DNA of 64,000 nt from the NCBI RefSeq assembly GCF_000526695.1, contig NZ_JAGO01000014.1, forward strand, positions 1 to 64,000. Reading direction: 5' to 3'. Position 1 is the first letter of the stretch. Every line of letters begins with the position of its first letter. Below are positions 53,160-61,749 of this stretch, in pieces. A program made the position numbers and the translations under genes. This DNA comes from Carnimonas nigrificans ATCC BAA-78 (GTDB lineage Bacteria; Pseudomonadota; Gammaproteobacteria; Pseudomonadales; Halomonadaceae). The notes under the pieces were generated by a model. The model saw only the letters and a program-made list of their open reading frames with translations, ran no database searches and had not been told where the DNA came from.

Positions 53160-53841
53160 GTTCTACGGGTTATTGCGCTGGTTTTTCAGCAACTCATTAA
53201 TATCGAGCAATCGCGAGGCGGTGGGTACTGAGAAGAATGGCGTCCAGAGGGCCAGATTTTTCATCATCATGCTGACTGAGAGCGACACTCTCCTTGTTCA
53301 CTTGAATAGTGGTAAAAACACTGCAATGTGCCAGCCAAGCGCAGTCGCGAAGCTGTTCGTCCAGCATGAAAGGGCGCCTGATGCTTTTAAACGGTACGGT
53401 GGCTGCATCAAGCGCGATATCCGCCGGTGGCTCAAGAGGTATCGGCTTCGAGCGTTTTTCAACAGCAACACAAAATGCGCTACAAATCCGCGTGGGAATC
53501 GTGTGGCCTGATACAATCTGGCGCGACATCTCCGTGGCAGGGCGCATGGCGGCAATTTGAAAACGCCCCTGATGTTCAGAGAAAATGCCTCGCTGTCTAC
53601 TCGGTACGATCTCGGCATCGTGCCCGAACGGTGCCAAACATCGCGTAACGATATTCAGACCCACGATAGCCAGGCAGCTCTCGTTGGGGGCGATAAAAGA
53701 TGCGGAAGGCAGCAGACAGGCCGCCGTTGTCTGGACGAATGCCCGCTGAATCGGGATTATGAACAGGATGGAACCATTGCCTTATTCATGTAAGCGGTGG
53801 GCATCACTTTACGGACTGGTACGGAGGCATCTGGCCTTAGT
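53160..53841. other. Unexplained gene-poor stretch
   Basis: About 680 nt with open frames on both strands (minus 53197-53664, 155 codons; plus 53158-53511, 117 codons; plus 53557-53793). None has a convincing start signal or a domain I recognise. The overlapping frames suggest a decayed gene or regulatory DNA rather than a conserved protein. Confidence 0.4.
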
Positions 53842-54720
53842 GTGAACATTTTAGTGTTAGACCCCGCCCACTGCCTGGCGCTAGCGCTGGCAGCCGAAGC
53901 TGAAGAGCGCCTGGATATTGACCTGACGCTTCTTGATGCCACCGCTGCTTCCCCTGCTCTGGAAGAAGTAGAACTGAGCGACTTTGCTGCCGTTATTGTG
54001 CCGCCGCTGGCCCATCTGGATACCAGCGATAGCTGCATGGTAGAAGCCCATGCTCAGCAGCTCGAAGCGCTGTTGGAGCCTTGTCGGGCGGCCAACACAG
54101 CGCTGGTGTGGTGTGTGAGTGATGAAATATACGAATTCGGCTACGACAAGGGCGCTATTGAGGAGTCGTTGATACCCTCTCCCGAATCGCCCTGGCGCCG
54201 GCGGCTGGTCGCTATAGGTGACCGCATTCGGGCAGAGCTGACGCAGCATTTGATTATCAGAGTAGGGCCTCTGTTTGGCTTGAAAGGGCGGGAGGCCAGG
54301 CTGCCGGATATTCTGGAAGCGCTGGTTGCCGGTACTGAGGTCACTGGTGAAGAGGACCTGTTCATTGGTCCCACCCCAGTCGATGCCCTGGCTCGTGGTC
54401 TGTGTGGCATGCTGCTGCAACTCGATAATGGCGCTGACGCATGGGGGCCTTATCATCTTTCGGGCATTGAGCCGGTTTCCGACTACATGTTTGTCAGTAC
54501 CCTGCGTAGCCAACTGATCCAACTGCTTGAACAGCGCGGTGAGCCGGTGGGTTCAGTGGGAGAGGTAACAGCGGTTGCTCATCCTCAAGGTCTGGTCAGA
54601 CGAGTGTTAAACTGCCGCCACATGCTAGGAACCTTTGGTGTCCATCAGAAGCCGTGGCGGCTGGAAGCAGAACGTATGATCGAGCGCTGGCTTGATCTGC
54701 GCCTGGAGCAATCGAGATAG
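53842..54720 (+). CDS. NAD(P)-dependent sugar-nucleotide reductase-like protein (RmlD-like fold)
   Basis: 292 residues from the GTG at 53842, chosen because the Rossmann-like start MNILVLDPAHCLALALAA begins there. A GTG 15 codons earlier is possible, and Shine-Dalgarno support is weak for both. The order resembles an extended SDR of the RmlD/sugar-nucleotide-binding type, with SDEIYEFGY as a possible active-site Tyr region and IIRVGPLFGLKGREARLPDI in the middle. A canonical GxxGxxG is not seen, so cofactor binding may be altered. Substrate unknown. 6 nt before a PlsC-family acyltransferase, so probably co-transcribed. Confidence 0.6.
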   Translation: MNILVLDPAHCLALALAAEAEERLDIDLTLLDATAASPALEEVELSDFAAVIVPPLAHLDTSDSCMVEAHAQQLEALLEPCRAANTALVWCVSDEIYEFGYDKGAIEESLIPSPESPWRRRLVAIGDRIRAELTQHLIIRVGPLFGLKGREARLPDILEALVAGTEVTGEEDLFIGPTPVDALARGLCGMLLQLDNGADAWGPYHLSGIEPVSDYMFVSTLRSQLIQLLEQRGEPVGSVGEVTAVAHPQGLVRRVLNCRHMLGTFGVHQKPWRLEAERMIERWLDLRLEQSR

Positions 54721-54726
54721 AACTTC

Positions 54727-55476
54727 ATGAATAAACTTCGCAGTATTGTGTTTTATATCGGCTATGTAGTGATGATTCTGCTCATGGCCTTATTGATTGT
54801 GCCGGTGTGCTGTGTGCTACCGGTCAAGAAGCGTTTTGATCTGCTGAATGTCTATAACCGCGCCATTATGCTGTGGCTCCGCGTCTGTTGTGGTATTCGG
54901 ATCGAGGTGTCGGGTCATCGTGAGGAGCTGCCTGCCGACGCCTGTGTGATGCTCTCCAATCACCAAAGTGAGTGGGAAACGCTCTATTTGCAGCTACTCA
55001 AGCCGCCGATGTGTACGGTATTGAAAAAGGAGCTGCTCAATATTCCCGTGTTTGGCTGGTCGCTGCGTTTGATCAGACCGATTCCGCTGGATCGTTCGCA
55101 GCCCTCCAAGGCATTGAAGTCGCTCATGAAGGAAGGCGGCGAGCGGCTTAAAAACGGCTTCTCGGTACTGCTGTTTCCGGAAGGTACGCGCGTTGCCCCC
55201 GGTCAGCGCAAACCATTTTCCAAAAGCGGCGTTATGCTGGCGCAGCGTGCCGGTGCGGATATCGTGCCCATCGCCCACAATTCAGGAGAGTGCTGGCTAA
55301 GTGGTAGCTGGGTGAAAAAGCCTGGCACTATCCGCATTGCCATTGGCAAGCCCATTGCTACTACCGGTCGTAAAGCCAATGAAGTACATGCAGAAGTAGA
55401 GCAGTGGATCGAAAGCACGCTGGCACATATTTCCGACGTGCCGCGCCCTGAACAGCGGGTTGCCAGCAGCGTCTGA
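54727..55476 (+). CDS. plsC: 1-acyl-sn-glycerol-3-phosphate acyltransferase family protein
   Basis: Likely converts lysophosphatidate to phosphatidate, or acylates a related acceptor, at the inner membrane. 249 residues with an N-terminal membrane segment (residues 7-33). The catalytic block is SNHQSEWET, where His79 is followed by Glu84 in place of the usual Asp (HX4E instead of HX4D). FPEGTR (150-155) and the downstream VPIAHNSG are present. Homologues with HQSxWE are known in proteobacteria. PlsC is the best guess, but a paralogue with another acceptor is possible. Confidence 0.83.
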   Translation: MNKLRSIVFYIGYVVMILLMALLIVPVCCVLPVKKRFDLLNVYNRAIMLWLRVCCGIRIEVSGHREELPADACVMLSNHQSEWETLYLQLLKPPMCTVLKKELLNIPVFGWSLRLIRPIPLDRSQPSKALKSLMKEGGERLKNGFSVLLFPEGTRVAPGQRKPFSKSGVMLAQRAGADIVPIAHNSGECWLSGSWVKKPGTIRIAIGKPIATTGRKANEVHAEVEQWIESTLAHISDVPRPEQRVASSV

Positions 55477-55552
55477 TCCGGCGCCATTCAGCTAGCGCTA
55501 CTGATAACGGCACATGTCGTTTGTGTATAGCCGAGCGTGCGATGGTCTAAAT

Positions 55553-55592
55553 AAAAAAGCGCCATAAGGCATATGCCTTATGGCGCTTTTGG
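55553..55592. terminator. Bidirectional terminator between plsC and the HdeD-like gene
   Basis: A 36-bp perfect palindrome (AAAAGCGCCATAAGGCAT and its exact complement, 55555-55590), with A and T runs at both ends, between convergent genes. Confidence 0.9.
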
Positions 55593-55605
55593 TATGCGTA
55601 GTCGC

Positions 55606-56130
55606 TTAGGTGCGTTTTTTCAATGCCAGCCCCAGCAGCAGGTAGCTCCAGCCCTGGAAGACCAGATCGAATGCCAGGAACATGCCGATGACCCACAGGC
55701 TATTGGCAGGCCAGCCGAGTACCAGCACAAGGCCCAGCAGAAGCGTCAGAATCGACGAGAAGAGCATACAGCCTCGGCCAGGCACCGATGACGGGATAGA
55801 GAGCAGGCGAGAAATTCCGACAAAGATCAGCACGATGCCAAGCCACAGCGTGAGCACTGACGAAAATGCAAAGGGATTGCTGATAGCGAAGATGCCCGCA
55901 ATCGCATAAAGCAGGCCCGAGATGATCCAGAATGCCTTGCGTTGATGCTGGCGGAATCCGTGAATAAGCTGCAACACACCACCGACCAGCATGACAACGC
56001 CCACCAGATAGATGGAGGCTGCCGTTGCGACAATAAGGTTGCCCATGGCGATAAAGCCAATCACCAGCATGGCGATACCGATGCCAAGGCTCCATTTCCA
56101 GGAAGAGGGCGAGATGACAGGAGAGGTCAT
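55606..56130 (-). CDS. HdeD-family (DUF308) membrane protein
   Basis: 174 residues with six hydrophobic segments. The paired repeat architecture of DUF308 includes LIVATAASIYLVGVVMLVGG, AIAGIFAISNPFAFSSVLTL and a third unit. E. coli HdeD is linked to acid resistance, but the biochemical role is unknown. Convergent with plsC. Confidence 0.8.
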   Translation of the reverse strand: MTSPVISPSSWKWSLGIGIAMLVIGFIAMGNLIVATAASIYLVGVVMLVGGVLQLIHGFRQHQRKAFWIISGLLYAIAGIFAISNPFAFSSVLTLWLGIVLIFVGISRLLSIPSSVPGRGCMLFSSILTLLLGLVLVLGWPANSLWVIGMFLAFDLVFQGWSYLLLGLALKKRT

Positions 56131-56217
56131 AAAAGTTCCATTGGTAGGTAGTGGGGAGGATTCATTCTATCCTGACGGGCGTGAAGAAATCCGGTGCAAC
56201 ATAAGTCGCGTAATACA

Positions 56218-56253
56218 ACTGAGCCCAAAAGCAGGGCTGCTTTTGGGCTCAGT
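56218..56253 (-). terminator. Inverted repeat after fabB
   Basis: ACTGAGCCCAAAAGCAG and CTGCTTTTGGGCTCAGT form a 17-bp perfect stem around GG, 23 nt beyond the fabB stop on the minus strand. The T-rich part is inside the stem. Probably the fabAB terminator. Confidence 0.75.
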
Positions 56254-56275
56254 GGTTGCCTGGCATGGAGCGCGC

Positions 56276-57493
56276 TTAGTCAGTCACTCTCTCGAATACC
56301 AGACATGCGTTGGTGCCGCCAAAGCCGAAGCCATTGGACATCACGCGATCCAGCTTGGCGTCGTCAATGCGTTCACGAACGATATTGCAGCCTTCCGCTT
56401 CAGCGTCGAGCTCATCAATGTTGGCAGATGCGCAGACAAAGTTATGGTTGAGCATCAGTAGCGAATAGATCGCTTCCTGCACACCGGTAGCTCCCAGCGA
56501 GTGGCCGGTCAGCGATTTGGTGGAGGATATCCAGGGCATATCGTCGCTGAACACCTCACGCAGTGCGCCAAGCTCGCGAATATCGCCGATAGGAGTCGAG
56601 GTGCCGTGCGTGTTGATATAGTCAACATGACCGTTCACGGTAGAAAGCGCTTGCTTCATGCAGCGAACCGCCCCTTCACCGGAAGGCGCTACCATGTCAT
56701 ACCCGTCAGAGTTGGCACCATAGCCAACCAGTTCGGCGTAGATCTTCGCGCCACGCGCCTTGGCATGTTCGTACTCTTCCAGCACGATCATGCCGCCGCC
56801 GCCTGCAATAACGAAGCCATCACGCTTGGCATCGTAAGGGCGGGAAGCCTTTTCCGGACACTCATTGTACTCGGTGGAGAGCGCACCCATCGCATCGAAC
56901 AGGCACGACAGTGTCCAGTGCTCTTCCTCACCGCCGCCAGCGAAGACTACATCCTGCTTGCCGAACTGAATCTGCTCCATTGCGGAACCGATGCAGTGAG
57001 CGGAGGTGGCGCAGGCGCTGGAGATCGAGTAGTTGATGCCCTTGATACCAAATGGGGTGGCGAGACACGCCGATACGGTACTTCCCATTGTTTTGGTAAC
57101 GCGATAAGGGCCAACACGACGTAGCCCTTTCTCGCGCAGGACGTCGGCTGCTTCGACCTGATTGGCGGATGAAGCTCCGCCAGAGCCTGCAATCAATCCT
57201 GTTCTGGGATTGGAGACCTGTTCCGGTGTCAGGCCGGCATCTTCTACCGCTTGCTTCATTGAAATATAGGCATAGGCCGCTGCATCCCCCATGAATCGCA
57301 ACTGCTTGCGATCAATGTGTTCTGCAAAGTCGATGTCCACTGCGCCAGCAACATGGCTACGCATGCCCCGTGCGGCGTATTCCTCGCGATAGCGGATTCC
57401 CGACCGCCCTTCGCGCAGGGAGTCGAGTACTTGATGCTGGTCATTACCCAGACAAGAAACTATGCCAATACCTGTGACTACTACGCGTCGCAT
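56276..57493 (-). CDS. fabB: 3-oxoacyl-[acyl-carrier-protein] synthase I
   Basis: Condenses malonyl-ACP with acyl-ACP and elongates the cis-3-decenoyl intermediate for unsaturated fatty acids. 405 residues (E. coli 406). Catalytic Cys161 in [11 protein letters not shown], His296 in [11 protein letters not shown], Lys326 and His331 in [28 protein letters not shown] closes the fold. 14 nt after fabA, giving the classic fabAB pair. Confidence 0.97.
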   Translation of the reverse strand: MRRVVVTGIGIVSCLGNDQHQVLDSLREGRSGIRYREEYAARGMRSHVAGAVDIDFAEHIDRKQLRFMGDAAAYAYISMKQAVEDAGLTPEQVSNPRTGLIAGSGGASSANQVEAADVLREKGLRRVGPYRVTKTMGSTVSACLATPFGIKGINYSISSACATSAHCIGSAMEQIQFGKQDVVFAGGGEEEHWTLSCLFDAMGALSTEYNECPEKASRPYDAKRDGFVIAGGGGMIVLEEYEHAKARGAKIYAELVGYGANSDGYDMVAPSGEGAVRCMKQALSTVNGHVDYINTHGTSTPIGDIRELGALREVFSDDMPWISSTKSLTGHSLGATGVQEAIYSLLMLNHNFVCASANIDELDAEAEGCNIVRERIDDAKLDRVMSNGFGFGGTNACLVFERVTD

Positions 57494-57507
57494 GAGAACT
57501 CTCCCAA

Positions 57508-58023
57508 TCAGGCACTCTCAGTGGAGCTGAAAAGACCAACACGCAGGTCGTTTGCCTGGTAAATGGGCTTCCCGTCCACGAGAAGTTCACCGTCGGCAAT
57601 TCCGAGAATCAGCCGGCGAGTGATCACACGTTTGAGGTGAATATGATACGTGACGGTTTCAGCGCTGGGCATGATCTGATCGGAGAATTTGACTTCTCCA
57701 CAGCCCAGTGCACGCCCGCGGCCAGGGCTGCCAAGCCAGGCCAGGTGGAACCCGACCAATTGCCACATGGCATCAAGCCCCAGACAGCCGGGCATCACCG
57801 GATCGCCGGGGAAGTGGCATTGGAAGAACCAAAGATCAGGCTTGATGTCGAGCTCAGCGATAATTTCGCCCTTGCCGTAATGACCACCGGTTTCAGAGAT
57901 ATGGGTGATACGGTCCAGCATCAGCATGTTGGGGGCTGGTAGCTGGGCATTGCCGGGGCCGAAGAGTTCGCCTTGGCTGCATTTCAGCAGCTCTTCATAG
58001 CTGAAGGAATGTTGCTTGGTCAC
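57508..58023 (-). CDS. fabA: 3-hydroxydecanoyl-[acyl-carrier-protein] dehydratase/isomerase
   Basis: Makes trans-2-decenoyl-ACP and isomerises it to cis-3-decenoyl-ACP, the branch point to unsaturated fatty acids. 171 residues (E. coli 172). Active-site His70 in [13 protein letters not shown] and Asp84 in LGLDAMWQ are in the family positions. A hotdog fold. First gene of the fabA-fabB operon. Confidence 0.97.
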   Translation of the reverse strand: MTKQHSFSYEELLKCSQGELFGPGNAQLPAPNMLMLDRITHISETGGHYGKGEIIAELDIKPDLWFFQCHFPGDPVMPGCLGLDAMWQLVGFHLAWLGSPGRGRALGCGEVKFSDQIMPSAETVTYHIHLKRVITRRLILGIADGELLVDGKPIYQANDLRVGLFSSTESA

Positions 58024-58292
58024 AAAGACACTTTCCGAAGATCTGGGTAAATAGGTGTACGTAATTTCTCTATTTTGCGCCTAATTTCCTCATTTCAAGG
58101 GAATGCGCGACATTGGCTCTGCACTCAGGTGCGTCGCCAAAATAAAATTCTACGCAGAGAAATTGCGCCGTTAGCGGCGGCAAGAGGCCTTTTCATCCCC
58201 CTCTCGGGAATAGTCGAGAGAGGCAAACAGCTCCGGTGCCAGCAGAAACATTATGCCATAGCTGGCACCGACTGCATAAAAACGATCTTTTA
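58024..58292. other. fabA upstream region and phr 3' flank
   Basis: Holds the fabA promoter, not assigned with confidence. A GTGTACGTAAT half-site-like element near 58056 could be read by a FabR-type repressor, but this is weak. Two inverted repeats, CTCTCG/CGAGAG (58201-58220) and CGGTGCCAGC/GCTGGCACCG (58234-58270), lie just after the minus-strand phr stop. They may end that transcript. Confidence 0.4.
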
Positions 58293-59741
58293 TCAGCTTC
58301 CCACGGGTGCCTTTGGCGCCTGGCTATCACGCTTGAATGCCTTGGCAAAGGCCGCTAGTGCGCGCTCGCGAGCGGCCCGGTGATCGACAATGGGAAGAGG
58401 GTAATCAAGCGCCTTGCGCTGTTCGTTGCCAGGGTTATGACGCGATTTAGCGTCGAGAGTTTCGAAACCATCGAGCCATTGCGTGAGAAATTCCCCTTTT
58501 TTGTCAAAACGCTGCGATTGCGTAGTGGAGTTGAAGAGGCGGAAGTAGGACGAGGCATCGGTGCCGGTTGAGGCGCTCCATTGCCAGCCGCCGTTATTGG
58601 CACCAAATTCTCCATCAATGAGATGCTCAAGGAAGAACGCTTCGCCCTCGTGCCAATTGATCAGCAGGTGCTTGGTCAGGAACATGCTGACCACCATGCG
58701 CAGGCGGTTGTGCATCCAGCCGCTGGCAACCAGTTGCTTCATGGCGGCATCGACAATGGGATAACCAGTGCGCCCGGCCTTCCATGCAGCAAGATCGTCT
58801 GCGGCATCGCGCCATTTCATCTTGTTGCCTGCTTCCTTGAAGGGCTGATGGCGGCATACTCGCGGAAAGCCGACCATGATGTGCTGGTAGAACTCTCGCC
58901 AGACAAGTTCGTTCACCCAGGCTGTGGTACCTGCGTCGCCGTCGCTGAGATGGCCGTTGTTGTGATGCAAGACAGCGTTCAGGCATTGACGGCTTGAAAT
59001 GGCACCTACCGCGAGATACGGCGATAGAGTGCTGGTGCCATCGAGGGCCGGGAAGTCACGAGTTTCGCTGTAGCCTTTGATGGGGCCTTGGAGAAAACGT
59101 GACAACCTGGACTGCGCTGCTTCACTCCCCGCTGGCCAGAGCTGGGCGGCTTTGCCTGGCGTTAATGTCGGAGGGGGAAGCGTGTCGCTGCTGATACCGC
59201 GTGGTTTGACCTGGCGCTCCGGGGGCGGGGAGGGGGCGAGCTGTTCGGCGCTGAGGTAACGATGCCAGGCCCGCGCGAAAGGCGTAAAAACGCTGTAGAA
59301 CTCGTCCTTGCCGGTAAGCAGGGGGCTGGGAGCGTACTGGATCATATCGGTGTAGCGCGTGACCTTGAGACCGGCCTTCTGGGCGGCCTTGATTACCTGG
59401 CTGTCGCGGGTGCGTTCGTTAAGCGCATATTCGTCATTGAAGTGAAGATGCGTAGCGCCGCTCTCCTTCGCTTTGGCGAGCAGCTGGCCGGGTACTTCAT
59501 CAAAGCTGTCGGCGCTGAGTACCAATACTGGAATGTGCAGTGCTTCCAACTGCTGTTTGGCACTCTGCGCGCAGCGATACCAGAACTCCTGTTTGTTTCC
59601 CCCATGACTGTGGCGCGACATCTGTGCATAGCAGGGTGCCAGCAGTGCGACTACCTTGCCCTGTCGAGCCGCCGCCGCAAGCGCTCGATTATCGTCGATG
59701 CGTAAATCGTTACGCAGCCACACCAGATGAAGGTCGCTCAT
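58293..59741 (-). CDS. phrB: Deoxyribodipyrimidine photolyase (CPD photolyase, class I)
   Basis: Light-driven repair of cyclobutane pyrimidine dimers with FADH and an antenna cofactor. 482 residues (E. coli 472). N-terminal antenna domain LVWLRNDLRIDDNRAL. C-terminal FAD domain with WREFYQHIMVGFPRV, GYPIVDAAMKQL, GWMHNRLRMVVSMFLTKHLL and WQWSASTGTDASSYFR. Tryptophans of the electron-transfer chain appear kept. The ATG at 59741 follows GGGGGAGAGC. A start nine codons upstream is rejected. Confidence 0.95.
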   Translation of the reverse strand: MSDLHLVWLRNDLRIDDNRALAAAARQGKVVALLAPCYAQMSRHSHGGNKQEFWYRCAQSAKQQLEALHIPVLVLSADSFDEVPGQLLAKAKESGATHLHFNDEYALNERTRDSQVIKAAQKAGLKVTRYTDMIQYAPSPLLTGKDEFYSVFTPFARAWHRYLSAEQLAPSPPPERQVKPRGISSDTLPPPTLTPGKAAQLWPAGSEAAQSRLSRFLQGPIKGYSETRDFPALDGTSTLSPYLAVGAISSRQCLNAVLHHNNGHLSDGDAGTTAWVNELVWREFYQHIMVGFPRVCRHQPFKEAGNKMKWRDAADDLAAWKAGRTGYPIVDAAMKQLVASGWMHNRLRMVVSMFLTKHLLINWHEGEAFFLEHLIDGEFGANNGGWQWSASTGTDASSYFRLFNSTTQSQRFDKKGEFLTQWLDGFETLDAKSRHNPGNEQRKALDYPLPIVDHRAARERALAAFAKAFKRDSQAPKAPVGS

Positions 59742-59824
59742 GCTCTCCCCCGGACAGCTCCCTGACAAACAAGTGGAAGGGACGGTTGTTCCATCCCGCT
59801 ATCGTGCGGCCCCGGCCTCGCTGA

Positions 59825-60211
59825 CTACGGTGTGCGAGTGGTGCTGTCGCGCTCCGCCACGATTTCAGCGACTACGTCGATAAAGGCTGGGTGCTGGCCC
59901 ACCGGCGGTAGCAGTTCCAGCGATAGTTGAGGAAATTTGGCCGTCAGCGCATTGATTTGCGCCGGCACGTCGTGGCGCAAATGGCGACCTGCGGCAAAGA
60001 ACAGCGGCAGGATGTCAACGCGCTGTTGGCCCGACGCGGTATGAGCGATCTCTTCGACAACTTCTTCAAGGAGCGGCGAGCAGAGTTCCATATAGGCCAG
60101 CCTGACATGATCGCCCAAACGCTCGCGCAGTCGTGTCTCCATGGCGGCGAACGGGGCTTGCCATTTGGGATCAGTGGAGCCATGCGCAAGAATAATCAGA
60201 TATTGCTGCAT
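59825..60211 (-). CDS. Sirohydrochlorin chelatase-like CbiX protein (small form)
   Basis: 128 residues of the single-domain chelatase class (CbiX small), which inserts cobalt, nickel or iron into sirohydrochlorin. LIILAHGSTDPKW near the start holds the metal-binding His and GRHLRHDVP the second His. The ATG at 60211 gives the usual N-terminus MQQYLIILAHGS but has no Shine-Dalgarno. A perfect 16-bp duplication lies directly upstream. An alternative ATG at 60274 would add 21 unconserved residues. The metal is unknown, and no siroheme or cobalamin genes are adjacent. Confidence 0.82.
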   Translation of the reverse strand: MQQYLIILAHGSTDPKWQAPFAAMETRLRERLGDHVRLAYMELCSPLLEEVVEEIAHTASGQQRVDILPLFFAAGRHLRHDVPAQINALTAKFPQLSLELLPPVGQHPAFIDVVAEIVAERDSTTRTP

Positions 60212-60243
60212 AAAGGTGTCTCGTTGGAAAGGTGTCTCGTTGG
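60212..60243. repeat. Perfect 16-bp tandem duplication at the cbiX start
   Basis: AAAGGTGTCTCGTTGG occurs twice in direct succession (60212-60227 and 60228-60243). It ends exactly at the base before the minus-strand ATG of the chelatase. Confidence 0.95.
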
Positions 60244-60369
60244 ATCGCCGGGCATGCCCATCAGTGGGTTTCATCAGTTTTGCGCGAGAAACCCCGTACT
60301 TTTAGTGGGGGGAGGGGGGGGCGCAGCCGTTAGGCTGCCCAGTATCTCGCCTCCTCCATTTTGGCTGTC

Positions 60370-61612
60370 TATCTTCACATTTAAAAGGTTAATATGTGAG
60401 GCATGACGAAACGTGCCTACAAATACCGTTTTTACCCGACGCCTGAGCAAGAGAGTTTGCTTGCCCGGACATTCGGCTGTGTGCGTTTCGTTTACAACGC
60501 CGTACTTCGTTACCGAACCGATGCCTTCTACCAACGGCAGGAGAAAATCGGCTACGTCGCGGCTAATTCTGAGCTGTCGCGAATGAAGAAGGCCGTGGAT
60601 ACGGACTTTTTGAACGAGGTGTCCTGTGTGCCCCTTCAGCAGTGCCTTCGCCATCAGCAAACCGCCTTCAAGCACTTCTTTGAGGGGCGCACCAAATACC
60701 CTAAATTCAAGAGCAAACGGCATCGTCAGTCGGCAGAGTTCACCCGCTCTGCTTTCAAGTACCGCGACGGCAAGCTGTTTATTGCCAAGAGCAGGACACC
60801 ACTGGACGTTCGCTGGAGCCGAGAGCTGCCCAGTGAGCCAAGCACTGTCACTGTTTCCAAAGACTCCGCAGGCCGTTACTTTGTCTTGTGCCTGTGCGAG
60901 TTCAACGCCGAGAAACTTCCTATCACCCCAAGGATGGTGGGCATTGATCTCGGACTGAAAGACCTGTTCGTCACCAGCGATGGACATCGAATCAGCAATC
61001 CCCGCCATACGGCGAAGTACGCGAGTCAACTGACCAGGGCACAACGTCGGCTGAGCAAGAAGAAGTTCGGCTCGAAAAACCGTGCCAAGGCCCGGCAGAA
61101 AGTGGCCCGCCTTCACGCTAAAATTTCCGATTGCCGAATGGACAACTTGCACAAGTTGTCTCGCAGATTGATTAACGAGAACCAAGTGATCTGCGTCGAA
61201 TCCCTCAAGGTGAAGAACCTGCTGCGTAACCGAACTCTAGCCAAATCCATCAGTGATGCAGGTTGGGGAGAGTTCGTGCGACAGCTTGAGTACAAGGCTA
61301 GCTGGGCGGATCGACAACTGGTTGCCATTGACCAATGGTACCCGTCCAGCAAACGCTGCTCTGGGTGTGGGCATGTGATGGACGCCATGCCACTTGCGGT
61401 ACGCGATTGGACATGCCCTGAGTGCTTGGAAAACCATGACCGCGACGTTAACGCGGCGGTCAACATTAAAGCCGCCGGGCTGGCGGTGTTAGCCCTTGGA
61501 GAGAACGTAAGTGGCATGGAGCTCGTCTCTGTGTCTAATTCTCGGTGAATTGGGAATCCCCTTCCTTTCCGTCGTCAGGCGGCAGCGAATGCTGAGGGAG
61601 GGGAGCAGTCAA
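60370..61612 (+). mobile_element. IS200/IS605-family (IS1341-like) element, tnpB only
   Basis: A 1.24-kb unit with tnpB but no tnpA. The left-end candidate hairpin TCACATTTAA/TTAATATGTGA (60375-60399) sits just before the tnpB start. The right end has a long stem TCCCCTTCC/GGGAGGGGA (61557-61604) followed by GCAGTCAA, typical of right ends of this group. No target duplication is expected for this family. Exact ends are inferred and may shift by several bases. It lies between cbiX and rapA. Confidence 0.75.
60403..61548 (+). CDS. tnpB: RNA-guided endonuclease TnpB (OrfB), IS200/IS605 family
   Basis: 381 residues. Cas12-ancestor nuclease that cuts DNA next to a short TAM, guided by a right-end RNA. 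An N-terminal helix-turn-helix-like domain (MTKRAYKYRFYPTPEQESLL...) is followed by the RuvC motifs GIDLGLKD (Asp182), CVESLKVKNL (Glu266) and HDRDVNAAVNI (Asp348). The zinc ribbon has Cys319, Cys322, Cys338 and Cys341. All key residues are intact, so it may be active. No tnpA partner is in the window, so mobility would depend on a transposase in trans. Confidence 0.92.
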   Translation: MTKRAYKYRFYPTPEQESLLARTFGCVRFVYNAVLRYRTDAFYQRQEKIGYVAANSELSRMKKAVDTDFLNEVSCVPLQQCLRHQQTAFKHFFEGRTKYPKFKSKRHRQSAEFTRSAFKYRDGKLFIAKSRTPLDVRWSRELPSEPSTVTVSKDSAGRYFVLCLCEFNAEKLPITPRMVGIDLGLKDLFVTSDGHRISNPRHTAKYASQLTRAQRRLSKKKFGSKNRAKARQKVARLHAKISDCRMDNLHKLSRRLINENQVICVESLKVKNLLRNRTLAKSISDAGWGEFVRQLEYKASWADRQLVAIDQWYPSSKRCSGCGHVMDAMPLAVRDWTCPECLENHDRDVNAAVNIKAAGLAVLALGENVSGMELVSVSNSR

Positions 61613-61632
61613 AGTGCTGACAGCATGAACGC
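61500..61632 (+). ncRNA. Predicted omega RNA (reRNA) of TnpB with adjacent guide
   Basis: In characterised TnpB elements the 3' end of the gene and the right end are processed into a guide RNA whose final 16-20 nt come from flanking DNA. Here the expected scaffold is the tnpB 3' end plus the TCCCCTTCC/GGGAGGGGA stem. The guide would start after GCAGTCAA near 61612. Boundaries are inferred from the family. Confidence 0.4.
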
Positions 61633-61689
61633 TTTGCAATGCGTACTCAGGAGGCTGGGAAGGCGTTGAAGGGCGAGGTGATTGGTATG

Positions 61690-61722
61690 GAAAAACGGCC
61701 AAGCGCAAGGCTCAGCCGTTTG
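61690..61722 (-). terminator. Terminator of rapA
   Basis: AAACGGC and GCCGTTT enclose a small AGC/GCT inner stem. On the minus strand it is followed by TTTTTCC, 28 nt after the rapA stop. Confidence 0.82.
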
Positions 61723-61749
61723 GGGTGCGGGCGAGACGAATATCAGGTG

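Noticed and set aside
53197-53664. 155-codon minus-strand open frame
   Set aside because: Not listed as a gene because no start signal or domain is visible and other frames overlap it. Kept only as part of an unexplained region.
60307-60322. G-rich tract considered as a G-quadruplex
   Set aside because: Only two long G runs separated by one A. Quadruplex formation would require splitting the runs, so it is not claimed as a feature.
60274-61185. 303-codon minus-strand open frame across tnpB
   Set aside because: The plus strand encodes a complete TnpB with intact catalytic motifs, while the minus frame has no recognisable domain.
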